64,000 bases of DNA. It comes from Fodinibacter sp963811825 (lineage in GTDB: Bacteria > Actinomycetota > Actinomycetes > Actinomycetales > Dermatophilaceae). Positions 34,613-43,164 of the stretch are shown here, piece after piece. The stretch spans positions 79,158 through 143,157 of the forward strand of contig CAWESS010000007.1 in NCBI GenBank assembly GCA_963811825.1, given 5' to 3'. Every line of letters starts with the position of its first letter. Position 1 is the first letter of the stretch. The notes under the pieces are model-generated. The model was given only the letters and a program-made list of their open reading frames with translations, ran no database searches and was not told where the DNA came from. Made by a program: the position numbers and the translations under genes.

Positions 34613-35457
34613 GCCTTCGCGCGCTCGGCCCGGTCGAGGGTGAGCTTCACCCGGTGCCCCGTGATGACCGCCGCCAACCAGGCGAGGCCGATGAGCCACC
34701 CGGCGATGACGTCGGTGAGCCAGTGGTGCCCCAGCCACACCCGTGACAGACCCATCGCCACGACGAACACGACGACGACCGAGGCGATGAGCAGCCTGCT
34801 GCGCAGGTGCCGACGACCGAGCATGATGAGGTAGGCCGAGAGCCCGAGCACCACGGTCGCGTTGAGGGTGTGCCCCGAGGGGAAGGACGGCGAGGTCTCC
34901 AGGGGTGGCACGGCGTAGATCACGGGCGGCCGCGCGCGTCCCGTGAGGTCCTTGCCCACGACCGTGAACAGCACCGAGCCGGCAGCCGCGATGAGCATGA
35001 GCACGACGGGCATCCACGAGCGCCGCCGCAGCGCGAGGGTGATGACGATCACGGCCGCGATGAGCGGCATCCCCACGGTGCCACCGAGATCGGTGAAGTG
35101 GGTGACGAGCTCCTCGCTCCTCGGGGTTCGGCTCCGGACCGCCGCCTCGAGCACGGGCTCGTCGAGGCCGGCCAGCCCGTCGTTCTCGACGACGGCTTCG
35201 TAGACCTCCGCGGCCACCAGGGTCGCCCCCAGCACGACGAGACCGCCGATGGCCACCGTGAGCACCAGGGCGAGGTTGGCCAGGCTCCAGCGCCAGACCC
35301 GGCCCAGCGCGACGACCAGTCTGGTGACCGCGACGATGAGCCACTGGCCCGCCTTCGTGGACCACTCCGCGAGGTCGCGGTCGCCGATGCGCTCGAGCTC
35401 AGGCGCCTCGCTCGCCGGGGCGGACGGGTCAGGCACGGACGCGGGGGCGGACGGCAT
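34531..35457 (-). CDS. PAP2-family phosphatase (membrane lipid phosphatase)
   Basis: A 308-residue integral membrane phosphatase. All three PAP2 motifs are intact: KDLTGRARP (KxxxxxxRP), SFPSGHTLN (PSGH) and SRVWLGHHWLTD (SRxxxxxHxxxD). Six hydrophobic helices surround them. Likely substrates are undecaprenyl pyrophosphate, phosphatidic acid or PGP; the sequence does not decide. The extra N-terminal cytoplasmic stretch (residues 1-50) is Pro/Ala-rich. ATG 35457 leaves room for the ssrA terminator upstream. Confidence 0.88.
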   Translation of the reverse strand: MPSAPASVPDPSAPASEAPELERIGDRDLAEWSTKAGQWLIVAVTRLVVALGRVWRWSLANLALVLTVAIGGLVVLGATLVAAEVYEAVVENDGLAGLDEPVLEAAVRSRTPRSEELVTHFTDLGGTVGMPLIAAVIVITLALRRRSWMPVVLMLIAAAGSVLFTVVGKDLTGRARPPVIYAVPPLETSPSFPSGHTLNATVVLGLSAYLIMLGRRHLRSRLLIASVVVVFVVAMGLSRVWLGHHWLTDVIAGWLIGLAWLAAVITGHRVKLTLDRAERAKAQSDGPDSTARAASSRATGTRNGEQDT

Positions 35458-35493
35458 ACGGCATTGAATCACCGCATCTCGGCATGGAGACGA

Positions 35494-35519
35494 CCCGGCC
35501 CCGCGAGTGCGGGACCGGG
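35494..35519 (-). terminator. Terminator hairpin of ssrA
   Basis: CCCGGCCCCGC pairs with GCGGGACCGGG (one mismatch) around GAGT, 30 bp past the 3' end of tmRNA. No U-tract, as is common in actinobacteria. Confidence 0.6.
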
Positions 35520-35548
35520 CCGTCGATGCAGGCGTGGGAGTGAGACCG

Positions 35549-35916
35549 TGGTGGAGGTGGCGGGAATCGAACCCGCGTCCACTGACGGGAAACCAGGGCT
35601 TCTCCGGGTGCAGTGCGCTATGGAATTTCTCGGCCCCAGCGCTCGCGCGCACACGTCCGCTGACAGGCCCAGTCGAGTAAGAGTCCCGCGCCGTCCCTCG
35701 ACATGACGACACAGCAAGATCCCTAGATGACGCTGGTTACTGAGTCAGGATCAAACTCAGGCCAACGGACTTCGAGGCTCGCTCAGGCAGCGAGGGCGAA
35801 GTCGGTGCGCTTGGAATTGGCACCTATTGGTTTGCACAGATCGTTAACGAGATAACCGTGCGTCCTCGACCCGCTTCCCCATGGCCTGCCGACCAATGTC
35901 GAAACCGATCACCCCC
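35549..35916 (-). ncRNA. ssrA: Transfer-messenger RNA (tmRNA)
   Basis: A 368-nt tmRNA rescuing stalled ribosomes with SmpB, which is also in this window at 53798. The 5' end GGGGGTGATCGGTTTCGACA pairs through GGGGGTG with CACCTCC at the 3' end; the T-arm GCGGGTTCGATTCCCGC and encoded CCA complete the tRNA-like part. The internal frame (complement 35821-35783) reads ANSKRTDFALAA then TGA, a typical actinobacterial proteolysis tag. Confidence 0.95.
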
Positions 35917-36018
35917 CTGAGGGGGCTCACTCCCACGCTGTGCAGTTGTGTTGCCGTGCAGTTGCCAGTATGCCGTCCAACGCCGACACCCCCAAACGAC
36001 ATTCCTGTCGCTGGCGAC

Positions 36019-36603
36019 TCAGGGGGTCGGCCCGGGCCGTGACCTCGGGGGGATGCCGGGAGTGACCGGCGGATCACCCGGCGAGGTCGGCTTCCCTGAC
36101 GGCACGGGTTTCGGCGATGTCGTGGGCTTGCCCCGGGTGACCGAAGGGGTCGGCGTGACCGGCCTGGTCGGCCGGACCGCGGTGGTCGGCCTGACCCGAA
36201 CCGTCGGTGTCTCCGACGATGCGTCGGAGCCCGGCGGGGTCGTCGGCTGCGCACCGGGGGCGGCCGCATCCGCCGGGACGACGGGCACCACGCCCTGCAG
36301 CGGCCCCGGAGTGGTCGTGGGCAGCACCGCGCGCACGTCGACCGGCGTCGTGGAGATCGGGCCCCCCGGTGCCCTGGGCCCACTGGTGACCGGGTCCAGA
36401 CCGGCCGATGGCGTCCCGGAGGAGACCTTCGGACCACCACCGTCACCCGTGATGCTGCCGTCGACGCTGGCCGGCCCTCCCGCGATGAAGGTCATCAGGG
36501 CGACGACGGACAGCGCTCCCGCAGCCACCGCGAACGACTCGAAGACGCTCGCGGCCGCTGCCGTCGGTCTCCGGGCGCGGTGGCGCGCGGCATGGCTTGC
36601 CAT
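36019..36603 (-). CDS. Pro/Thr-rich membrane-anchored or secreted hypothetical protein
   Basis: A 194-residue protein I do not recognise. Residues 1-20 are basic (ASHAARHRARR), 21-45 form one hydrophobic helix (SFAVAAGALSVVALMTFIAGG), and the rest is a low-complexity Pro/Thr/Ser/Gly arm with no globular domain. This would place an extended arm outside the membrane. Codon usage is like its neighbours. It stands alone upstream of ssrA. Low-complexity composition makes homology searches unreliable. Confidence 0.6.
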   Translation of the reverse strand: MASHAARHRARRPTAAAASVFESFAVAAGALSVVALMTFIAGGPASVDGSITGDGGGPKVSSGTPSAGLDPVTSGPRAPGGPISTTPVDVRAVLPTTTPGPLQGVVPVVPADAAAPGAQPTTPPGSDASSETPTVRVRPTTAVRPTRPVTPTPSVTRGKPTTSPKPVPSGKPTSPGDPPVTPGIPPRSRPGPTP

Positions 36604-36634
36604 GACCGTGAGTGTAGTGCGCGGGGGGATCCGT

Positions 36635-39165
36635 TCAGGCCCGGGTGTGCACGTTGATCGGGTCGTGCGGCGCACGGGCGGACACCCGCACCGGATGCCG
36701 TGCCCCCGCCACGTCGACCGCGTAACCTGCCGCGTCGAGCACCTCCCGGGCCACCGGGCCACCGTTCGGCTCCCACACCCAGGCGAGACCGACCGCGGCC
36801 CCCAGGGTGGCGCTCGGGGCTGCGCTCGTCACCTGCCCGACGGGCACGCCGTCGCGCACCAGCAGTTCTCCGCCCCAGAGCACCGCGTCGGGGTCCTCCA
36901 CGACGAAGGAGGCCAGTCGACGGGTCGGGCCCGCGAGCCGCTGGGCCTCCAGTGCCTCGCGACCGACGAAGGCCCGGTCCCCGGACAGGTCACAGGTGAA
37001 GGTCAGCCCGGCCTCCAGGGGGGTGCGGTCCGGCCCGAGCTCGGCGCCGAAGGCCCGGTATCCCTTGTCGAGCCTCAGGGCGTTGATGGCGTAGTAGCCG
37101 GCGAGTCGAAGGCCGAGGTCGCGACCGGCATCCACGACCCGGTCCCACACACCGCCCGCGAGCTCGGTCGGCACCATGAGCTCCCAGCCGAGCTCGCCCA
37201 CGTACGTCATCCGGGTGGCTCGCACGAGGGCCGGCCCGACGTCGACCACCTGGCTCGTCGCGAACGGGAACGCGTCGGCACTGACGTCGGCGCCCGACAC
37301 GCGCCCGAGCAGCTCACGCGAGCGAGGCCCCATGAGCCCGAACACGGCATACGCGGTGGTGACGTCCTCGACGGCGACCCGCCAACCGGGGGCGACGTGC
37401 CGGCGCAGCCAGTCGGCGTCCCGCACCGGCGAGGCCGAGCTCGTGACGACCAACCACTCCTGCTCTCCCACGCGCGTCACCGTGACGTCGGCCTCGTAGC
37501 CGGCCCGGGCATTGAGCATCGCCGTGTACACGGCCGACCCCACCGGCCGGTCGACGTCGGCGGTGCACACGAGGTGCAACAGGGCGAGGGCATCGGGCCC
37601 GTGCACCCGCAGCTTCCCGAAGGAGGTCTGGTCGAAGAGCGCGACGGCCTCGCGAGTGGCCCGCTGCTCCTCGTCCACCCAGTCGTGCCAGGGCTGGCGG
37701 CCCCACCCGTAGGTCGCGGGCCGACCTGCCGGTCCGGAACCGACTGCGGGGCGACGTAGTTGGGGCGCTCCCAGCCCATCTTCGAGCCGAACCACGCCCC
37801 CGCCGCCGCCAGCCGGTCGTGCACCGGCGAGCACCGGAAGGGACGCGCGGTGTCCAGCTCACGGTTCGGCCACGGCACGGCGTAGTGCAGCCCCAGCACC
37901 TCGGAGACCCGCTCGCGCAGCCACGGGGTGCTCGTGTGGAACGGCGCGAACCGCCGGATGTCGACGAGCGCCAGGTCCTCCTGTGGCTCCCCCGCGACGA
38001 CCCACTCCGCGAGCGCCCGACCGGCCCCTCCCGCCGAGGCGATGCCCACCGAGTTGAACCCCGCACCGACGAAGAACCCGGCCACGTCGGGGGACTCCCC
38101 GAGGATGAACTGGTTGTCGGGGGTGAAGCTCTCCGGGCCGTTGTAGAACCTGCGGATGCCGGTGTGCTCGAGGACCGGGAGCCGGTGGATCGCGCTGTCC
38201 ATGAGCACCGCGAAGTGCTCCCAGTCCTCGTCGAGCAGCTGGAACTCGAAGGGGTGCGGGATCTCCTCGGGTGACACCCACGGCTTGGCCTCGGGCTCGA
38301 ACCCACCGACGACCAGTCCGCCGACCTCCTCCTTGACGTAGGTCCACCCGTCCGGGTCGCGCAGGATCGGCATCCCGGCGGCCACCCCGTCGATCTGGTC
38401 GGTGACGACGTAGAAGTGCTCGGCCGAGTGCAGCGGCACCCCGACCCCGGCGAGCGCCCCGAGCGCCTTGGCCCACTGGCCCGCGCAGTTGATGACCACC
38501 TCGCAGGCGACGTCACCGGCATCCGTGCGCACGCCACGCACCCGGCGACCACCGGGCGCGCTCGGGTCCGCGACGACGTCGAAGCCGGTGACCCGCACCC
38601 GCTCCCGCACCGTGACCCCGAGCTGGCGGGCGCCCTTGGCGAGTGACTGGGTGACGTCGGTCGGGTTGGCCGTGCCGTCGCCCGGCAGCCAGATCGCCCC
38701 CTCGAGGTCCTCGGTGCGCAGCAGCGGGTAGCGCTCCCCCGCCTGGTGGGGGGTGAGCAGCTCGCAGTCGAGGTCGTAGGCCGCGGCCGTGGCTGCCGTG
38801 CGGCGCAGGGCCGTCATGCGCTCCGGCGTGCGCGCGACGATGAGCCCACCGCACTGCCGGTAGCCGGTGGCCAGCCCGGTCTCGGCCTCGAGCCGCTGGT
38901 AGAGGTCGGCCGAGTGCTGGACGAGCCGGGTGCCGCTCTCGCTGGCTCGCAGCAGCCCGACGAGCCCCGCCGCGTGCCACGTCGTGCCGCACGACAACGT
39001 CCCCTGCTCGAGCAGCAGCACGTCGGTCTCGCCGAGGTGGGCCAGGTGGTACGCCGTCGACGCCCCCACCACTCCCCCACCGACGATGACGATCCGTGCC
39101 CGCTCGGGCAGCCCGGTGCGAGACCGCGAGCCGGATGCCGTGGCACCCGTCGGCGGCTGCGTCAC
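36635..39165 (-). CDS. FAD-dependent oxidoreductase/GcvT fusion, dimethylglycine/sarcosine oxidase type (frame broken near 37730)
   Basis: An approximately 840-residue two-part enzyme. The N-terminal half is a DAO-type FAD oxidoreductase: IVIVGGGVVGASTAYHLAHLG, a CGTTWHAAGLVG active-site region and VGAGFNSVGIASAGGAGRAL. After NYVAPQ near 37740 the frame shifts and the tetrahydrofolate-binding GcvT-like half continues with ATYGWGRQPWHDWV, ALFDQTSFGKL, GELGWELMVP and KGYRAFG, ending at 36635. Such enzymes demethylate dimethylglycine, sarcosine or related amines, passing formaldehyde to folate. GTG 39165 overlaps the kinase gene (GTGA). The frame break is probably a sequencing or recent single-base change. 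Confidence 0.82.
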
Positions 39166-40085
39166 CGCCCGCCCACTCCGGCGGCGCGGGCCAGCAGCTG
39201 CTCGAAACGCGGGCTCGTCGCGAACGCCTGCGCCGGCTCGAACTTGTCCATGGACCACTCCCAGAAGTCGAACTCGATGCTGCTCATGCCCTCCTGGATC
39301 ATCCCCCAGAGGGTCCAGCCGTAGCGGGCGACGAACCCCCAGAGCTCAGCCCGGGCGACGAGTGAGTCGAGGCGCGCCGGGTCGACGGCGGGGCCGTAGT
39401 AGGCCATGCACAGGTCGGCGAGCCCGTCGGGGCCGATGCGAGCCTCGGCCGCCGTGTTGCCCAGCTCGAAGGACGGCTCGTTCATCCCCGAGTACTCGTA
39501 GTCGATGATCCGCAGGTCGCCGCCGTCGTCGAGGACGTTCGCGGCGAGCAGGTCGTTGTGGCAGGGGACGAGCGGCTCAGGATCCAGGGCGAAGGTGGCC
39601 TGCACGCGCTCGAGGTGCGGCTCGAGCGCGAGGTAGGCGGACGGCATCCGGAATCCGCGGTCACGCACGACGGACAGGTACTGCGCCCGCATCGCGAACA
39701 TGTCGAAGCGGCCGAGGAAGGCCGGCCCGGCGTGCAGCCGGCGCAGCGCGGCGGCCAGGCGCACCGGGTTCGCGGCGACGTCGGCGTCAGCCCAGGTGCG
39801 CCCGGGAAGGAACCCGACGACCATCACGCCGCGCCCCTCGAGGTAGTCGACGACCGGCGCGCCGACCCCGGCGGCGGAGGCGGCCAGGGTGTTGGCGTGC
39901 TCGGCGTGGCGGTCGACCCCGAGGAGCCCGGTGTCGGGCGAGGAGACCCGCACGACGACGTCGAGGCCGTCGTCGGTGCGCACCCGGTAGTTGAGGTTGG
40001 TCAGCCCGCCGGGCAGGGGCGTCACGTGACGCCCCTGCCCGGTGAGGACGGGGATGCCGTCGAGCAGCGTGTCGAGATCCGTCAC
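39162..40085 (-). CDS. Choline kinase-like phosphotransferase (APH fold)
   Basis: A 307-residue protein with the aminoglycoside/choline kinase fold. The ATP-loop region LPGGLTNLNYRVRTDDG is followed by GVDRHAEHANTLAA, the Brenner motif VPCHNDLLAANVL and the DFG-equivalent LRIIDYEYSGMN, both typical of choline/ethanolamine kinases rather than antibiotic kinases. It sits between an ACT-type permease and a dimethylglycine-oxidase-like protein with 4-bp overlap, so an amine substrate is likely. The actual substrate is inferred, not known. Confidence 0.82.
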   Translation of the reverse strand: MTDLDTLLDGIPVLTGQGRHVTPLPGGLTNLNYRVRTDDGLDVVVRVSSPDTGLLGVDRHAEHANTLAASAAGVGAPVVDYLEGRGVMVVGFLPGRTWADADVAANPVRLAAALRRLHAGPAFLGRFDMFAMRAQYLSVVRDRGFRMPSAYLALEPHLERVQATFALDPEPLVPCHNDLLAANVLDDGGDLRIIDYEYSGMNEPSFELGNTAAEARIGPDGLADLCMAYYGPAVDPARLDSLVARAELWGFVARYGWTLWGMIQEGMSSIEFDFWEWSMDKFEPAQAFATSPRFEQLLARAAGVGGR

Positions 40086-40098
40086 GGCGAGGTGCCGG

Positions 40099-41754
40099 TC
40101 AGGACTGCGGGTCGCCCGGCTTCCCGTCGTGTTGCTGTCCGCCGTGGGCGGTCTTGCCGTGGTGCTCGAGGGCGATCTCGTCCGCGGAGGTGACACCTTC
40201 GGGAAGGTCGATCGTCATCTTCGGCCCGGTGAACCACTTCTTGGCCGACAGGTGCCAGCCGATCCACAGGGCGATCAGCGCACCGCCGGTGAGGATGGGG
40301 GCGTAGTTGACGAACTTCCAGCTGAAGTCCTCGTTGAACGGGTTGGCCGCCGGGGTGAACGGCAGGATGAAGTAGACCGAGATGATCGCGATCTCGATCA
40401 CTGCGATCGGTGCCATCCACCGCCACTTGTTCCCGAGGTTCCACGAGCCCTGCTTGAAGGAGTCACCGGCCCGCCAGCGCAGGTAGATCGGGATCGCGAA
40501 CGCCGTGTACAGCCCGATGACACCGATCGACACGACCGCGTAGAACGCGGTCGGGACGATGATCGGTGCCTCCTCGGTACCGATGTTGACCTCGACGAGG
40601 GCCGGCAGGGTGATGATCGCCGCCACGACCGAGGAGACGAGCACCGCGTTGGCCGGCACCTTGCGGGAGTTGAGCTTCGCCCACAGGCTCGAGCCCGGCA
40701 CGGCACCGTCACGGCTGAACGCGAAGAGCATCCGGCTCGTCGAGGTCATGCAGGCGGCAGTACAGAAGAACTGCCCGATGCTCGCGATGAGCAACACCGT
40801 TCCGGCCCAGCCCGACGACAGCGCCTGGTTGAAGATCACGGCGACACCACCACCGCCGGCGGTCACGGCATCCGCGTCCTGGACGGCGAAGAGGAAGGCG
40901 AGCAGGAGGACCCAGCCGCCGATGGCCGAGTAGAAGATCGAGCGCCAGATGCCCTTGGCCGCGCCGTCCGCGGCGTCGTGCGTCTCCTCGGAGAGGTGGG
41001 CCGAGGCGTCGAACCCGGTGATCGTGTACTGGGTGAGCAGGAAGCCGAGCGGGAGGACGTAGAACCAGAAGCCGAGGCCGCCGGTCTCCCCTCCGGCGAG
41101 GCCGCCGCTGTTGTTGACCCTCATGGTGAACACGTCGGCGACACTCATGTGCTTCTCGGGCAGGAAGATGAGGATGGCGATGATGATCGCCGCACCGGCA
41201 ACGTGCCACCACACGGAGATGTTGTTCAGCATCGCCAGCAGGTGCCCGCCGAAGATGTTCAACAGCGCGGTGAGCACGAGCACGATGAGGAACATCCAGA
41301 ACACGCGCTGGAGGCTGTAGCCCTCGGCCCACGACTCGCTCATCGTGCTGAACGAGAGGTCGAAGAACGTCGCGCAGCCGTAGGCCACCGACGCGTCGAT
41401 GGCCAGCAGCCCGATCAGGTTCAGCCAGCCGGTGTAGTAGCCGGCCTTGGCGCCACCGAGCTTGGAGGCCCACCAGTAGATGCCGCCCGACGTCGGGTAG
41501 GCCGACACGAGCTCGCTCATGCAGAACCCGATGATGAGGATGAAGACGGAGATGAGCGGCCAGCCGATCGAGATCGCGATCGGGCCGCCGTTGTTCCAGG
41601 CCTGGCCGAACGTCGTGAAACAGCCGGCGAGGATCGAGATGATCGAGAAGGAGATGGCGAAGTTGGAGAAGCCGGACCAGGTCCGGTTCAGCTCCTGCTT
41701 GTAGCCGAGCTCGGCGAGCTTGCGCTCGTCCTCGTTGAGGTGCACATCAGCCAC
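40099..41754 (-). CDS. APC-superfamily permease (amino acid/choline transporter group)
   Basis: A 551-residue transporter with twelve hydrophobic segments. The opening NRTWSGFSNFAISFSIISIL and the SAYPTSGGIYWWASKLGG motif match the ACT branch of APC, which includes yeast choline and GABA permeases. GFDASAHLSEETHDA between helices is a further family mark. GTG 41754 was chosen to give the expected short cytoplasmic start (VADVHLNEDERKLAELGY). It is the first gene of a three-gene unit with the kinase (13 bp gap) and oxidase. Confidence 0.87.
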   Translation of the reverse strand: MADVHLNEDERKLAELGYKQELNRTWSGFSNFAISFSIISILAGCFTTFGQAWNNGGPIAISIGWPLISVFILIIGFCMSELVSAYPTSGGIYWWASKLGGAKAGYYTGWLNLIGLLAIDASVAYGCATFFDLSFSTMSESWAEGYSLQRVFWMFLIVLVLTALLNIFGGHLLAMLNNISVWWHVAGAAIIIAILIFLPEKHMSVADVFTMRVNNSGGLAGGETGGLGFWFYVLPLGFLLTQYTITGFDASAHLSEETHDAADGAAKGIWRSIFYSAIGGWVLLLAFLFAVQDADAVTAGGGGVAVIFNQALSSGWAGTVLLIASIGQFFCTAACMTSTSRMLFAFSRDGAVPGSSLWAKLNSRKVPANAVLVSSVVAAIITLPALVEVNIGTEEAPIIVPTAFYAVVSIGVIGLYTAFAIPIYLRWRAGDSFKQGSWNLGNKWRWMAPIAVIEIAIISVYFILPFTPAANPFNEDFSWKFVNYAPILTGGALIALWIGWHLSAKKWFTGPKMTIDLPEGVTSADEIALEHHGKTAHGGQQHDGKPGDPQS

Positions 41755-41926
41755 GGTTTGCTCCCATGGGTCCGGCCGGGCCCGTAGGTGTCCGGCGACA
41801 TAGTGGTGCGACGAGGCGATGCTAGGGCTCCCGAGGCTCAATTGGTATGGCTTTGGGCCATTCTTTGCATCCGGGCGCGTCGGGCGTCGACCTACGGAAT
41901 CCGTGGCGTTCCGCCGCAGCACCACG

Positions 41927-41976
41927 CACCAGGGGTGCCGAGCGCGCGATCTGTCGCGCGATCGGCACCCCTGGTG
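41927..41976 (-). terminator. Strong terminator hairpin
   Basis: 23-bp arms (CACCAGGGGTGCCG... and its inverse, one mismatch) around TCTG. It lies 6 bp past the stop of the small secreted protein gene and separates it from the permease operon. Confidence 0.85.
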
Positions 41977-41982
41977 GTCGGC

Positions 41983-42408
41983 TCAGCCGCAGTCGACGCT
42001 CTCTGCACCCTCGACCCAGGTCGTGACCATGGCCACGGGGACCGGCGAGTCTGCGCCGAAGTACTCCAGGCCCCTGCCATCGGCGCCGTTGGGGTTCATC
42101 CGACCTGTGTGCTTGGGGTCACCGATGGTCATCTTCTCGAAGATCTTGATACCGACGGGCAGCCCTTCGGCCCGCAGGGCGTCGTAGCCCGCGTCGACGG
42201 CAGCAGGGCACTGCGCCTCGTACCCGATCTCGAAGAAGGCACCGAGCTCGGCGCTCACGGGGAACCAGTTCGTCGACGTCGGCTCGTTGAGCGAGTACAT
42301 CGGGATGAAGCAGTGGTGGGCCATCGCGGGAGCGGCCCCGACGGTGATGGCCGCGAGGGCGGCGGTGGCGACGAGGGCTGGCCTGCGGATGGTGCGGAGG
42401 ATGGACAT
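41983..42408 (-). CDS. Small secreted hypothetical protein
   Basis: A 141-residue exported protein. A clear signal peptide (RTIRRPALVATAALAAITVG, cleavage after AMA) leaves a mature N-terminus starting HHCFIP; the second Cys pairs could be Cys in YEAQCPAA or ESVDCG. No known domain recognised. A good ribosome site (CAGGAG) precedes ATG 42408. A GGGAC-N4-GTCCC palindrome about 90 bp upstream suggests control by the adjacent NarL-type regulator. The adjacent His-His-Cys at the mature N-terminus could bind metal; this is speculative. Confidence 0.75.
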   Translation of the reverse strand: MSILRTIRRPALVATAALAAITVGAAPAMAHHCFIPMYSLNEPTSTNWFPVSAELGAFFEIGYEAQCPAAVDAGYDALRAEGLPVGIKIFEKMTIGDPKHTGRMNPNGADGRGLEYFGADSPVPVAMVTTWVEGAESVDCG

Positions 42409-42481
42409 CGATGCTCCTGTAGTGCGTGGGATTGGGGTCTCCACGGTGGCCCGCCCGACGTCCCCAGCGACAGGGTGAACT

Positions 42482-42509
42482 GTCCCGTTCGGTCGGGACG
42501 AATGTCCCG
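42482..42509. promoter_or_regulatory. Candidate response-regulator operator (GGGAC-N4-GTCCC)
   Basis: CGGGACGAATGTCCCG at 42494-42509 is a perfect 6-bp inverted repeat with four-base spacer, overlapping GTCCCG-N6-CGGGAC at 42483-42499. The GGGAC..GTCCC core is the shape recognised by the NarL/LuxR-type DosR/DevR regulators of mycobacteria; the neighbouring gene encodes a regulator of that class. It lies upstream of the secreted protein gene. Confidence 0.5.
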
Positions 42510-42538
42510 GTGCCACCCGGGTCGGCACTGCGGACTGC

Positions 42539-43162
42539 TCAGGAGCGATCGCGGTACTGGACCATCGCCTCGCGCCGGTTCGTGAGGTGCAGCTTCATGA
42601 GGATGTTGCTGACGTGGTTGCGCACGGTGACCGGCGAGATGACGAGCGCGGCGGCGATCTCCTTGTTCGAGGCACCATCGGCGAGGTGCTGGAGGATCTC
42701 GTGCTCGCGGGGGGACAGCTCCGGAAACCGGTCACGACGCGGGTCACCCCGGTCGGCGAACACCTCGAGCATCCGACCGGCGATGCCCGGTCCGAAGACC
42801 GCGTGCCCGGCAGCCGTGGCACGGACGGCGCTGACCACCTGGTCGGGGTCGGCTCCCTTGCGCAGGTACCCGAGGGCCCCGGCACGCATCGCCGCGAGGA
42901 CGCTCGCATCCTCCTCGCTGAACGTGAGCACGAGCACGTGCAGCCCCGACGCTGCGAGGTGTGCCGTCGCGGCCAGGCCGTCGAGCCGCGGCATCGCCAG
43001 GTCCATGACGACGACGTCAGGTCGGTGCTCCTCCGCGATGCTGAGTGCCTCGTGCCCATCGGACGCCTCGGCCACCACCTCGATGCCGTCCGCCTGCTCC
43101 AACGTGAAGCGCAGGCCCTCCCGGAACAGCGGGTGGTCGTCGACGAGCAGGACCCGGATCAC
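42539..43162 (-). CDS. NarL/LuxR-type response regulator
   Basis: A 207-residue two-component regulator. The receiver domain begins VIRVLLVDDHPLFREGL and has the phosphorylated Asp in VVVMDLAMP (near residue 54), the Thr in LVLTFSE and the Lys in LRKGADP. The C-terminal LuxR helix-turn-helix is ELSPREHEILQHLADG... NKEIAAALVISPVTVRNHVSNI. It is directly downstream of the histidine kinase with no stop codon between in the current sequence, probably because of the kinase frame errors. GTG 43162 is the inferred start. Confidence 0.9.
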   Translation of the reverse strand: MIRVLLVDDHPLFREGLRFTLEQADGIEVVAEASDGHEALSIAEEHRPDVVVMDLAMPRLDGLAATAHLAASGLHVLVLTFSEEDASVLAAMRAGALGYLRKGADPDQVVSAVRATAAGHAVFGPGIAGRMLEVFADRGDPRRDRFPELSPREHEILQHLADGASNKEIAAALVISPVTVRNHVSNILMKLHLTNRREAMVQYRDRS

Positions 43163-43164
43163 CG

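Noticed and set aside
35549..35600. A tRNA gene
   Set aside because: The T-arm and CCA belong to the 3' end of tmRNA, whose 5' end and tag frame are also found.
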